Part shown: piece after piece, positions 24,308 through 33,180 of the stretch
Numbering within the stretch: position 1 is the stretch's first letter
Layout of the letters: the number at the start of each line of letters is the position of its first letter
Assembly (NCBI RefSeq): GCF_015182285.1
Contig: NZ_PRDM01000001.1
Location: 1,717,888 to 1,781,887 of the forward strand
Reading direction: 5' to 3'
From: Flavobacterium hungaricum
Lineage (GTDB): Bacteria > Bacteroidota > Bacteroidia > Flavobacteriales > Flavobacteriaceae
Length of the DNA stretch: 64,000 nucleotides
Notes under the pieces: generated by a model
What the model saw: only the letters and a program-made list of their open reading frames with translations
Told to the model about the DNA's origin: nothing
The model's database searches: none
Made by a program: the position numbers and the translations under genes

Positions 24308-26203
24308 ATGGAAGCACTTTTCATTTTTATTTTAAAGTCAAGCGGATTATTAGCAACGTTCTATTTTGCTTACTTTTTTTTACTTCGCAAAGAGACATTT
24401 TTTAACAGCAGCCGCTTTTTTCTATTGGCGGGGTTAGTCACTTCTGTAGTTTTACCTTTTATTGTGTATACCAAAATAATCTGGATTGAACCCGCTCCTG
24501 CACAGGTTCAGGTTCAGGCTCCTGCTGCAGTTCCGACAGAATTTAATACTGCAGATGCCGTTGCAAATTATCATTATAATCAGACCGATTCGCCGCAGAT
24601 CGCAGCCGTAGAAGAAAATTTTGAAATCAACTGGAATTTAGTTTCAATGGTTGTTTACGGAATCGGTTTTGCTGCTTTTATGATCAAATTTGGTTTGGAT
24701 TTCTATAGTTTGAATTCGGTATTAAAAGGAAAAGATATACAACAGCAGGAAGACTTTAAATTTATTGATGTCAACGAAAACATTGCTCCTTTTTCTTATT
24801 TCGACTACATTGTATATAACTCATCACTATATACCGCTGCAGAATTAGAAAATATACTGGAGCATGAAAAAGTGCACAGCGACCAAAAACATACTATAGA
24901 TGTTTTGATTACCAGAATCTTCTGCATTTTGTTTTGGTTTAACCCAATCATCTGGCTTTACAAAAAAGCAATTCTTCAAAATCTTGAATTTATTGCCGAC
25001 AGCGAAGCCGCAAAAAAAATCACAGATAAAAAAGCGTACCAATACACGCTTTTAAAAATCACAACGCACGAAACCTGCGTTGCCATTACCAATCATTTTT
25101 ATCAATCATTAATCAAAAAACGAATTGTTATGTTAAACAAAAATCAGTCAAAAAAGAGAAATTACTGGAAATACTACGCGGTAATCCCGGCCTTAGGCGC
25201 TTTTGTACTGTTGTTTCAAATAGAAACTATTGCACAGGAAAAAAAACAAAATAACGCTGTTGTTCAAAGAGATACTATCAAAGAAACTAAAGAACTTATT
25301 ACTATTACAAAAAATACAACAGATAAGGAATTAGATGATTTGAAAGGAAAACTGAAAACCAAGCACAATGTTGATTTTCAAGCTACTGATGTAAAAAGAA
25401 ATGCTGAAAAAGAATTGACAGCCATACAAATTCAATTGCAATCAGAATCAGGTAAAAAACAGACTGTTTCAATGAATGGCAGTAAAGCGATTAAAGACAT
25501 TACTTTAGCCGTTGGAACCGATACTAATGGTGCTGCAACCATAAGTGTTGAAGGGCTGAGAGCACCAACACCGCCAAATGCACCAGTTGCGGTAAATTCT
25601 GAAAGAGTTGTTATTCGTAATTACAGCAGTTCTAACGGAGATACTCCAACCCCGCCGACGCCTCCTGTTGCGCCAGTTTTTCCGCAAGGACCAATTCCGC
25701 AGGCACCTGCAATGGATATGACTAAAATGCCAAAACCGCCAAAAGCACCAAAAGATACTAATGATAAAGCGGCGATGTCTAAATTTGAAAGTGAAATGGC
25801 CGATTTTGAGAAAAAAATGGCTGCTTTTGAACCAGACATGAGAGCTTTTGAAAAAGAAATGGAAGAAACAATGGGGAAACGCTCTGCTATTTTTGAAAAA
25901 GAAATGGAGAAGTACCAAATTGCGATGGAAAAATATGGTGCCGAAATGGAGAAATACCAACTGAATCTGAATCCAAATTTCAATTATAATTTTGATATGA
26001 AGTTTCAAGAACGAGATATCAAACTTCAGGAAAAAGAGATAAGACTTCAAGAAAGAGACATAAGACTTCAGGAAAGAGACATAAAACTTCAAGCTGCAGA
26101 AATGAAAAAGCAAGCTGCAGAAATGAAAAAACAGGCCAAAGAGATGAAAAAGCAAGCTGAGGAAATGAAAAGAGAAGAGAAAAAATACAGTACTAAATCT
26201 TAA
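24308..26203 (+). CDS. BlaR1-like M56 membrane metalloprotease with coiled-coil C-terminus
   Basis: A 631-residue paralogue of the protein at 22314. The N-terminal 300 residues align along their length, with the zinc motif HEKVH at 186-190. The tail is different: a proline-rich stretch (PTPPTPPVAPVFPQGP) near residue 440, Met/Glu-rich helices, and then about eight consecutive 7-residue units such as QERDIRL and AAEMKKQ ending near residue 625. These predict a long coiled coil. There is no TonB-plug-like end and no penicillin-binding domain. It begins 10 bases after its repressor gene. Confidence 0.87.
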   Translation: MEALFIFILKSSGLLATFYFAYFFLLRKETFFNSSRFFLLAGLVTSVVLPFIVYTKIIWIEPAPAQVQVQAPAAVPTEFNTADAVANYHYNQTDSPQIAAVEENFEINWNLVSMVVYGIGFAAFMIKFGLDFYSLNSVLKGKDIQQQEDFKFIDVNENIAPFSYFDYIVYNSSLYTAAELENILEHEKVHSDQKHTIDVLITRIFCILFWFNPIIWLYKKAILQNLEFIADSEAAKKITDKKAYQYTLLKITTHETCVAITNHFYQSLIKKRIVMLNKNQSKKRNYWKYYAVIPALGAFVLLFQIETIAQEKKQNNAVVQRDTIKETKELITITKNTTDKELDDLKGKLKTKHNVDFQATDVKRNAEKELTAIQIQLQSESGKKQTVSMNGSKAIKDITLAVGTDTNGAATISVEGLRAPTPPNAPVAVNSERVVIRNYSSSNGDTPTPPTPPVAPVFPQGPIPQAPAMDMTKMPKPPKAPKDTNDKAAMSKFESEMADFEKKMAAFEPDMRAFEKEMEETMGKRSAIFEKEMEKYQIAMEKYGAEMEKYQLNLNPNFNYNFDMKFQERDIKLQEKEIRLQERDIRLQERDIKLQAAEMKKQAAEMKKQAKEMKKQAEEMKREEKKYSTKS

Positions 26204-26286
26204 TTCATTCGTTTTACTTTTTAATAACCAGTGTGATATGCACTGGTTTTTTTATCTCTACAAATACTCATTTCTAAATTTTATAC

Positions 26287-27729
26287 ATGAAAAAATCAGT
26301 CTATCTCTTTATCATACTTTTTCTTGTCTTAAATTTTTCATTCGGACAAAATAACAGTCAGAAAACAGAACAAAAAATTGACCATTATTTAAAAGAAATA
26401 ATCGCAGCAAACGAAATTCCAGGCGCAGCAGCTGCCGTAATAAAAGACGGCAAAGTTATTTACGAAAAATATTTTGGAAAGGCCTCTTTGGAAGAAAACA
26501 CCTTTGTAAATCAAAATACTGCTTTCAAAATTTTCTCGACTACAAAACTGATCACAAATGTTGGGATTTTTCAGCTAATAGAGAACGGGAAATTATCTTT
26601 ACAAGACGAAATTTCAAAATACTTAGACAATCTGCCAAAAGAATGGCAGGCTATAAAAGTCGAAAATTTAATTACTCACTCCTCTGGTTTGCCAGATATT
26701 GTAAGGTTTGCCGATATCCCGATCACACTGTCTTATACGGAGAGAATAAAATTATTAGCCCAAAAAACAATGGATTTTTCGACTGGAGATCAATACCGTT
26801 ATAATCAGACAAATTATTTGTTTTTAGCAAAAATTATTGAAAAAATAACAGGTCTCACATTTGATCAATACATAATTCAAAATCAATTTTCAGATGTAAA
26901 ATGGGGAGTGTACTTTTCTTCTAACTTTGGAGAAGCCGTAAACAATAGTGCTTTTAGGTACAATTTTAGCACACAAACCAATACTTATGTAAAAAGCACT
27001 ACTGACAGCGGAAAAGATTCTCATTCGGCAAACGGAATGAATATTTCGCTTCCTGAATTTATTCGATGGAATCAAAATCTGGATCACAATCTATATCTAA
27101 AAAGCGAAACAAAAACAGCTATGTGGAAGCCGTTTCAATTTAAAAAACAATATGATTTTGGATATGGATGGGGAATTTATCCTGTAAATGATATTCTTAG
27201 CTATGGATTTAGCGGCGGTAATGAAACTGCTTTCAGAAAATTTCCGGAGCAAAATTTAACGATCATCTTTTTATCAAACGGACATCGATATTCTGGCGTT
27301 CAGGATCAGGTAGTTAATCATATTGCCGGAATTGTAGATCAAAAGCTGTATAATGAATATGCCGTTACCGATGAAAAAATAACCTTTGCTTTTTTAAAAC
27401 TGGACCTTAATAAAGCGATAGAAAACTATGCTCTGATTAAAAAGAAACATCCAGAATGGAATTTTGAAGAAAGATTAAACACGATTGGTTATACCTTAAT
27501 GAGTAATAAAAGAATCGATGGTGCAATAAAAGTTTTTGAACTGAATACTAAGGAAAATCCACAATCTGGAAACGCCTATGATAGTCTTGCGGAAGGTTAT
27601 TTTAATAATAATCAATTCGATATTTCAAAAATTACTTATAAAAAATCTTTAGAACTTTTGCCAGAAAATAAGAATGCAAAAGAAATGCTTGAAAAAATTG
27701 ACAAACTCCAAGCAGAAAAGAAAACATAA
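26287..27729 (+). CDS. Beta-lactamase-fold serine hydrolase with TPR tail
   Basis: A 480-residue exported protein (signal peptide ending NFSFGQ). The class C beta-lactamase/DD-peptidase fold spans about residues 30-350. The nucleophile motif S-x-x-K is visible as STTK near residue 86. The second motif, normally Y-x-N, reads YNQTNY, and the third, normally H-x-G or K-T-G, falls at GFSGGNE, so two of three catalytic motifs are altered. After residue 360 come tetratricopeptide helices (IGYTLMSNKRIDGAIKVFE). Activity on beta-lactams is doubtful. It lies directly after the BlaI/M56 unit. Confidence 0.85.
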   Translation: MKKSVYLFIILFLVLNFSFGQNNSQKTEQKIDHYLKEIIAANEIPGAAAAVIKDGKVIYEKYFGKASLEENTFVNQNTAFKIFSTTKLITNVGIFQLIENGKLSLQDEISKYLDNLPKEWQAIKVENLITHSSGLPDIVRFADIPITLSYTERIKLLAQKTMDFSTGDQYRYNQTNYLFLAKIIEKITGLTFDQYIIQNQFSDVKWGVYFSSNFGEAVNNSAFRYNFSTQTNTYVKSTTDSGKDSHSANGMNISLPEFIRWNQNLDHNLYLKSETKTAMWKPFQFKKQYDFGYGWGIYPVNDILSYGFSGGNETAFRKFPEQNLTIIFLSNGHRYSGVQDQVVNHIAGIVDQKLYNEYAVTDEKITFAFLKLDLNKAIENYALIKKKHPEWNFEERLNTIGYTLMSNKRIDGAIKVFELNTKENPQSGNAYDSLAEGYFNNNQFDISKITYKKSLELLPENKNAKEMLEKIDKLQAEKKT

Positions 27730-27759
27730 AGTATCATCAAATAATTAAAGCATAACAAC

Positions 27760-29193
27760 ATGAAAGAAAAAATATTCCTCTTATTTCTTTGCTTGAGTTT
27801 TTCATGCTGGGCACAAAAAAGCATTTCAGAAAAAGAAGTTTACACCATAATGGATAAAACGGCTTCTAAACTAATTGAAAAATCAAAAGCAAATTCGGTT
27901 TCTATTGGCGTTGTAAAAAATGGTAAAACTTACACAAGACATTACGGTGAAATTGATAAAGGAAAATACAATACAGCCAGTAACAACACTGTTTTTGAAG
28001 TCGCTTCGATCACTAAATTGTTTACAGGACTTCTTATGGCTCAAGCTGTTACAGAAGGAAAAATAAGTCCTGATGATGATATTAGAAAATACATTACAGG
28101 ATCGTATCCTAATTTAGAATATCAGGGAACTCCAATAAAAGTTAAAGATTTAGTTTCTTTTCGTTCTGGTTTTGAAAAAGACCTGCCTGATAATTCAGAA
28201 TTGCGAAAAAATAGAAACGATACCAGTTATTTAGCCTTTAAAAAAATGGACGAGGATTATAGTCGTGAAAAGTTTTTTGAAGATTTAAAGCAGATGAAAC
28301 TGGATACGCTTCCGGGAACTAAATTTAAATATTGCAACGGAAGTCTAAATCTAGCAGCGCACATGTTAGAGAATATTTATCATAAAAGTTACGAAACGCT
28401 CTTAAAAGAAAATATTCTCTCTAAAATCGGCATGAACAACAGCGGGATTACGCTGAATAAAGATGCTGTAATTGCAAATGGTTATAACAAAAAAGGAGCT
28501 GTGATGCCGAACCTATCTGATAATTTATGGATGGCTGCGGGAGGTTTAAAAGCTACTTTAGGTGATTTGGTCAAATTCATTAGTTATGAGTTGAATACCA
28601 AAAATAAAATTGTAAAAGAATCACAGCGTAATGTATTAAACAGCTCAACAAGCTGGAACGGCTATTTTTGGGATTATATTCAGATTGATGATAACGGACA
28701 AAACTGCTGGAAACATGGAGGTGCATTTGGAACTCAAAATATGCTGATCGTATATCCAGAACGTAACTTTGGACTTTCAGTTATAGTGAACATCAGCGAT
28801 GATGATACAGGAAATGCTTTAGGAGAAGCAATTGCCAATCTTACAAATGATTTACTTAAAGAAAAGCAGACAAAAACTGGTATTTACGGTTATCAGTTGA
28901 GCGGAGAAGATGTTGTTTTTACTTATGAGCATGACAAAACTTTAAATCCAGATTTAGTTAAAACTGTTTCTATTGCAGGTTCATTTGATAATTGGAGTCC
29001 TGAGGATAAAAATTTTCAAATGACAAGAAAAATCAAAAATACCTTTGAATTAAAAGTTCCGAAGTCGAAATTTGAAAAAAATAAAACCTACATGTTCAAA
29101 TTTGTAATCAATAAAACGGGCTGGGTTAAAGGTCCTAAAAACGCCATAAACATAGAAAATGGCGCCGATAAAAATCTCATTTTGATTCTTTAA
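27760..29193 (+). CDS. Beta-lactamase-fold serine hydrolase with glycogen-binding-like tail
   Basis: A 477-residue exported protein (signal peptide ending SFSCWAQ). All three catalytic motifs are present: SITK near residue 85, YCN near 194 and HGG near 323. The C-terminal 95 residues resemble the AMPK/CBM48-type glycogen-binding beta domain, with VSIAGSFDNWSPED and TYMFKFVINKTGWVKGP. This family includes esterases, D-aminopeptidases and penicillin-binding proteins, so the substrate is open. It follows the previous hydrolase by 30 bases and is probably cotranscribed with it. Confidence 0.87.
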   Translation: MKEKIFLLFLCLSFSCWAQKSISEKEVYTIMDKTASKLIEKSKANSVSIGVVKNGKTYTRHYGEIDKGKYNTASNNTVFEVASITKLFTGLLMAQAVTEGKISPDDDIRKYITGSYPNLEYQGTPIKVKDLVSFRSGFEKDLPDNSELRKNRNDTSYLAFKKMDEDYSREKFFEDLKQMKLDTLPGTKFKYCNGSLNLAAHMLENIYHKSYETLLKENILSKIGMNNSGITLNKDAVIANGYNKKGAVMPNLSDNLWMAAGGLKATLGDLVKFISYELNTKNKIVKESQRNVLNSSTSWNGYFWDYIQIDDNGQNCWKHGGAFGTQNMLIVYPERNFGLSVIVNISDDDTGNALGEAIANLTNDLLKEKQTKTGIYGYQLSGEDVVFTYEHDKTLNPDLVKTVSIAGSFDNWSPEDKNFQMTRKIKNTFELKVPKSKFEKNKTYMFKFVINKTGWVKGPKNAINIENGADKNLILIL

Positions 29194-29216
29194 TAATTGA
29201 GATCAAAAATGCATCC

Positions 29217-29250
29217 AAAAGACTTTGCCAAAACGCAAAGTCTTTTTTTT
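29217..29250 (+). terminator. Rho-independent terminator
   Basis: AAAAGACTTTGC pairs with GCAAAGTCTTTT over 12 bases around a six-base loop, followed by more Ts. It ends the serine hydrolase pair. The promoter of the next small gene overlaps it. Confidence 0.9.
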
Positions 29251-29259
29251 ATATCTTTG
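29224..29259 (+). promoter_or_regulatory. Promoter of 46-residue gene
   Basis: TATCTTTG (29252-29259) fits the -7 consensus, and TTTG (29224-29227) lies 24 bases upstream. The promoter overlaps the upstream terminator and lies 16 bases before the ATG at 29276. Confidence 0.55.
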
Positions 29260-29275
29260 GAAAAACAAATCTGCT

Positions 29276-29416
29276 ATGTATAAAATTTTAGCCAAACTAA
29301 ACAAAATCCTTCTTCCAAGTTTTACTAAACAAGGTTTAGATATTTCTAAAGCTAAAAAATGGCAGATGGCAATTATCGGATACCGTGCTTATGTCACAAA
29401 ACGTGCTTTGGATTAG
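29276..29416 (+). CDS. Small basic conserved-looking protein, 46 residues
   Basis: The frame from ATG 29276 encodes a 46-residue basic protein beginning MYKILAKLNKILLPSF and ending GYRAYVTKRALD. It has its own promoter element and a helical, Lys-rich composition. Similar short proteins are, from memory, common in flavobacteria and are sometimes labelled SsrA-binding protein, a name that its size does not support. No function is assigned. The longer frame from 29225 would begin inside the terminator and is rejected. Confidence 0.65.
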   Translation: MYKILAKLNKILLPSFTKQGLDISKAKKWQMAIIGYRAYVTKRALD

Positions 29417-29504
29417 TATTTTTTAGACTTTAATCATTCTTCTTAATTCCCCTATCCTATTTAGAATGCTTTTGTAGTATTTCTAATGCTATCGCAATAC
29501 TTTC

Positions 29505-30350
29505 ATGAAAAATAAAAAAATCAATATACCCGCTATCCCGGCGGTTCTTTTGGCTATTATCAGTGTTCAATGTGGTGCTGCGATTGCCAAAACTTTGTTT
29601 CCGGCGCTAGGCGCTGCGGCAACAGCTTCTATGCGGATTGGAATTTCGGCTGTAATTTTACTGCTAGCCTATCGTCCTAATCTAAAACAGATTACAGCGG
29701 ATCAATGGAAAATTGTTATCCCATACGGATTATCGCTTGGTGCAATGAATCTGGTATTTTACTTCGCTATAGAAAGAATCCCAATCGGACTTGCTGTAAC
29801 GCTTGAATTTATTGGACCTTTGTTAGTTGCAATTTTCGGCTCTAAAAGACTGGTAGATTACTGCTGGGTACTATTGGCTGCTCTAGGAATTGTATTAATA
29901 GCCCCCTGGAACAATACAAAAGTTGATTCGCTTGGCGTTTTATTTGCACTTGCAGCTGGAGGATTCTGGGCCGCTTATATTATTTTGGGCGGTAAAATTT
30001 CTAAAATAATGGAGGATGGCAAAGCCGTTTCTACAGGAATGTTGTTTGCCGGAATTCTTATTCTTCCTTTTGGTTTTCTCAGCAGCGGATTTTCTAATCT
30101 TACGCCGACATTTTTCGGTATGGGAGTTGCTTTAGCATTATTATCCAGTGCGATTCCGTTTACTTTAGAAATGAAAGCTTTAGGACAGCTTCCGCCAAGA
30201 ACATTTAGTATTTTAATGAGTTTAGAACCTGCAGCAGCTTCCATTTGCGCTTTTATATTTCTGCAGGAAAAATTAAGTTTATACGAAATATTAGCGGTGA
30301 TTTGTGTAATAATTGCTTCTGCTGGAAGTACTTTAACTGCTAAAAAATAA
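29505..30350 (+). CDS. EamA/RhtA-type exporter
   Basis: A 281-residue membrane protein with ten hydrophobic segments in two EamA halves. The first half contains AATASMRIGISAVILLL and YGLSLGAMNLVFYFAIERIP, close to RhtA, the threonine/homoserine exporter. The second has ALLSSAIPFTLEMKALGQLP and LMSLEPAAASICAFIFLQE. Export of amino acids is likely but the exact substrate is inference. A second membrane gene follows after seven bases. Confidence 0.87.
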   Translation: MKNKKINIPAIPAVLLAIISVQCGAAIAKTLFPALGAAATASMRIGISAVILLLAYRPNLKQITADQWKIVIPYGLSLGAMNLVFYFAIERIPIGLAVTLEFIGPLLVAIFGSKRLVDYCWVLLAALGIVLIAPWNNTKVDSLGVLFALAAGGFWAAYIILGGKISKIMEDGKAVSTGMLFAGILILPFGFLSSGFSNLTPTFFGMGVALALLSSAIPFTLEMKALGQLPPRTFSILMSLEPAAASICAFIFLQEKLSLYEILAVICVIIASAGSTLTAKK

Positions 30351-30357
30351 GTAACAA

Positions 30358-30732
30358 ATGAAGGATTATTGGCAATACTGTAAAGTAGTAAACGGGCTTT
30401 TTGGCATTTCTTTAATTATCTGGTTCATTTGTAATTCTTTCCCTTTCGACAAAATGGATGCAATAAGTGCGGTTATAAGCTCATTATTTCTATTTGGATC
30501 GTTATTTCTAGTTTTTCTTTCAAGTCTTATCTTTTATCTTTTAACGAAGAATATTTTAACGATATATGAACAAGTTAGATATTCGCTGGTAAGCTTAATT
30601 GCAATTCTTAATTTCTTTTTTATTGTAGTGACGAAAGCAGATAAAAGCTATATTGTTTTGCCTCTTTTCTTTACGATCGCTTCTTTGATTTATATTATAA
30701 TGAATCGTAAAATAGAAAAAAGCCCTGAATAA
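30358..30732 (+). CDS. Hypothetical four-helix membrane protein
   Basis: A 124-residue protein with four hydrophobic segments (about residues 10-28, 36-62, 74-95 and 98-114) and a basic end (MNRKIEKSPE). No family was recognised. It starts seven bases after the EamA stop and is likely cotranscribed. It converges on the fasciclin gene. Confidence 0.6.
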   Translation: MKDYWQYCKVVNGLFGISLIIWFICNSFPFDKMDAISAVISSLFLFGSLFLVFLSSLIFYLLTKNILTIYEQVRYSLVSLIAILNFFFIVVTKADKSYIVLPLFFTIASLIYIIMNRKIEKSPE

Positions 30733-30767
30733 TACAGGACTTTCAGCTGGATAATTGTTTTTGGTGC

Positions 30768-31322
30768 TTATTTTTTAGGCAATAATACCGCATTCACCAC
30801 ATGAATCACACCATTTGATTGATTAACGTCTGCAATGGTTACTTTTGCTTTGTTACCGTTTTCATCAGAAATGTATAAATCTTTACCATCCATCCACGCA
30901 GTTAGAGTACCGCCGCTTACTGTTTTAATAGTTGCTTTTCCTTTACCCGCTTTAATTGCTTTGGCAATATCAGCTGCATTCCATTTTCCTGCAACCACAT
31001 GATAGGTCAAGATCGTTTGCAGCATTTTTTTGTTTTCTGGTTTCAAAAGATTTTCTACCGTTCCTTTTGGTAATTTATCAAATGCCGCATTTGTTGGAGC
31101 AAAAACAGTAAACGGTCCTTTACCTTTTAAAGTCTCTACCAAATCTGCTGCTTTTACAGCTGCAACCAATGTTGTGTGGTCTTTTGAGTTGACAGCATTC
31201 TCAATAATATTTTTATTTGGGTACATGGCTGCGCCACCAACCATTACAGTTTTTTGTGCGTGAGATGTAAATGCAATTCCTAATGCTAAAAATGCTGCTG
31301 CTAAAAATTTTTTAGTTTTCAT
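30768..31322 (-). CDS. Fasciclin (FAS1) domain protein
   Basis: A 184-residue exported protein with a signal peptide (KFLAAAFLALGIAFTSHAQ). A single FAS1 domain fills the rest: GPFTVFAPTNAAFDKLP is the H1 block near residue 70, TILTYHVVAGKW follows, and SNGVIHVVNAVLLPK is the H2 block at the end. FAS1 proteins mediate adhesion or matrix contact. It is a single gene with convergent neighbours on one side and divergent ExbD genes on the other. Confidence 0.92.
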   Translation of the reverse strand: MKTKKFLAAAFLALGIAFTSHAQKTVMVGGAAMYPNKNIIENAVNSKDHTTLVAAVKAADLVETLKGKGPFTVFAPTNAAFDKLPKGTVENLLKPENKKMLQTILTYHVVAGKWNAADIAKAIKAGKGKATIKTVSGGTLTAWMDGKDLYISDENGNKAKVTIADVNQSNGVIHVVNAVLLPKK

Positions 31323-31532
31323 AATAAAGTTTTTAAGTTATAAGCTCATTTACGCTGGAATAATTGTTTTGGTTTTATTAGAATACTAAAAAAAATAAAA
31401 AATTATTGAAAAGTTCCTAAAAGCAGCTTAAAAACAAAGCATTAACCTTAAAAAATATTTTCAAAAATTTTCAAATCCATATCTCTATCGTATTGTTTTT
31501 TTATTAACTTTAGTAACCAAAAACCTATTTCT

Positions 31533-32057
31533 ATGGCAAATTTTCCTCAAAAAGTGAGAAGCAGAAAGTTAAATTCAAAAGTCGATTTAACTGCAATGGT
31601 CAGCGTATCTTTTTTGTTGATCATATTTTTTATGGTGGTTGGAGAATTGTCCAAACCGAAAATACTGAGTTTAGATTCTCCTGATCACGGATGCTGTGAT
31701 TGTCCTCCCCGCCATTATGGAGAAAATAGATCCTTAACTGTAATGTTAGATAATAATAACAAAATCGTATACTACATGGGTATTTTAAGCTCCCCTATAA
31801 TTTCTCCAAAAGAAATTAAATATGGGAAAGAAGGAATTCGTCAGGAATTACTAAAAAACAATAAGAGCTATCTGGAATATTCAGAAGCCTTAGGGAAACC
31901 AGGAAGAGGAATTACAGTGATCATTAAACCAACTAAAAAATCAAACTATGGTAATTTGGTTGATATTTTAGATGAAATGAAAATAACAGGTATTACATCT
32001 TACGCTATAGTACCTGAGTTTACTCCAGAAGAAACTAAATTATTGGCTTCCAATTAA
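31533..32057 (+). CDS. ExbD/TolR-like protein without the conserved Asp (copy 1)
   Basis: A 174-residue protein with one transmembrane helix near residues 22-40 and a periplasmic domain of about 130 residues. The helix region reads VDLTAMVSVSFLLIIFFMV. In ExbD and TolR the aligned segment is T-P-x-I-D-V, whose Asp carries protons; here that Asp is Ser. The periplasmic part contains VIIKPTKKSNYGNLVDILDE, typical of ExbD. No ExbB/TolQ gene is nearby. It is the first of three tandem paralogues. Confidence 0.82.
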   Translation: MANFPQKVRSRKLNSKVDLTAMVSVSFLLIIFFMVVGELSKPKILSLDSPDHGCCDCPPRHYGENRSLTVMLDNNNKIVYYMGILSSPIISPKEIKYGKEGIRQELLKNNKSYLEYSEALGKPGRGITVIIKPTKKSNYGNLVDILDEMKITGITSYAIVPEFTPEETKLLASN

Positions 32058-32081
32058 AAACATTCTTAAAAATATATTTTT

Positions 32082-32609
32082 ATGAAAAACCTACCTCAAA
32101 AAGTGAGAAGCAGAAAATTAAGCTCTAGAGTTGATCTAACAGCTATGGTCAGCGTGTCTTTTTTATTGATTATATTTTTTATGGTAGTTGGAGAATTGTC
32201 AAAACCGAAAGTTATGGAATATGATCTTGGATATCGTCGCAGTTGTGGGCCGGAACAAGAATGTAATAAACCGGATGAAAATCGTACTTTAACCATTTTA
32301 TTAGATGATCACGACAAAATGATTACCTATAGAGGATTGCTTTTCTCTCCTATTCAAATGCCAAAAGAAGTACAATACGGAAAAGACGGAATAAGAAGAG
32401 AATTAATAAATATCAACGAAATTGTGCATCAATATTCAGCTGCACTGGGAAGAAATCAGGGAGTTACAGTAATTATTAAACCTAGTAAAAAATCAAACTA
32501 TGGTAATTTGGTTGACATACTTGATGAAATAAATATTACAGGAATTAATTCTTATGCTATTGTAGATTATTACACTCCAGAAGAAACTAAATTATTGGCT
32601 TCCAATTAA
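32082..32609 (+). CDS. ExbD/TolR-like protein without the conserved Asp (copy 2)
   Basis: A 175-residue paralogue with the same helix (VDLTAMVSVSFLLIIFFMV, Ser in place of Asp). The periplasmic start differs (YDLGYRRSCGPEQECNK, with two Cys), while VIIKPSKKSNYGNLVDILDE is conserved. The gene and its 24-base upstream spacer are nearly identical in DNA to those of copy 3 for about 170 bases, showing recent duplication or gene conversion. Confidence 0.82.
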   Translation: MKNLPQKVRSRKLSSRVDLTAMVSVSFLLIIFFMVVGELSKPKVMEYDLGYRRSCGPEQECNKPDENRTLTILLDDHDKMITYRGLLFSPIQMPKEVQYGKDGIRRELININEIVHQYSAALGRNQGVTVIIKPSKKSNYGNLVDILDEINITGINSYAIVDYYTPEETKLLASN

Positions 32610-32633
32610 AAACATTCTTAAAAATATATTTTT

Positions 32634-33155
32634 ATGAAAAACCTACCTCAAAAAGTCAGAAGCAGAAAATTAAGCTCTAGAGTTGATCTAACAGCTATGG
32701 TCAGCGTGTCTTTTTTATTGATTATATTTTTTATGGTGGTTGGAGAATTAGCAAAACCGAAAATTATGGATTTGAGCATGCCAGAAAGACATTGTGATGA
32801 TGGAGTTATAAGCTGTTTTGGAACTGCAAGTGAAAGAACCCTAACAGTTCTATTGGATAAAAACAACGAAATAATAACTTATGAAAATCTATTTTTTCCC
32901 TCATTAGAAAAACCGAAGAAACTTGCATATGGTAAAAATGGTATTCGAAAAGAGCTTGAAATTCAAAAGAAAAAAATATTAGATTATTATGGTGATAGCC
33001 GAAAAAGTCTTTTTGTAATTATAAAACCAAGCACTGCATCTAATTTTAAAAATTTAGTAGACATTTTGGATGAAATGGCAATTGCAGGAATTGGCACTTA
33101 TGCGATTGTAAATGAATTTAGTCCAGAAGAAACTAAATTATTAGCTGCGAAATAA
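32634..33155 (+). CDS. ExbD/TolR-like protein without the conserved Asp (copy 3)
   Basis: A 173-residue paralogue with the same N-terminus and helix as copy 2, again Ser where ExbD has Asp. The periplasmic domain is the most divergent of the three (MPERHCDDGVISCFGTASE; SLFVIIKPSTASNFKNLVD). It ends the tandem set; the next element is stem-loop repeat copy B. Confidence 0.82.
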   Translation: MKNLPQKVRSRKLSSRVDLTAMVSVSFLLIIFFMVVGELAKPKIMDLSMPERHCDDGVISCFGTASERTLTVLLDKNNEIITYENLFFPSLEKPKKLAYGKNGIRKELEIQKKKILDYYGDSRKSLFVIIKPSTASNFKNLVDILDEMAIAGIGTYAIVNEFSPEETKLLAAK

Positions 33156-33180
33156 AAATAAATTTCTTTTGAAAATACTG

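Noticed and set aside
25505..26155. 216-codon minus-strand frame rich in Phe, Leu and Arg
   Set aside because: It is the mirror of the heptad coiled-coil and proline-rich part of the M56 gene; such repeats keep the opposite strand free of stops.
22314..26203. Classical beta-lactam sensors BlaR1/MecR1
   Set aside because: Neither protease has the penicillin-binding domain; only the M56 part is shared.
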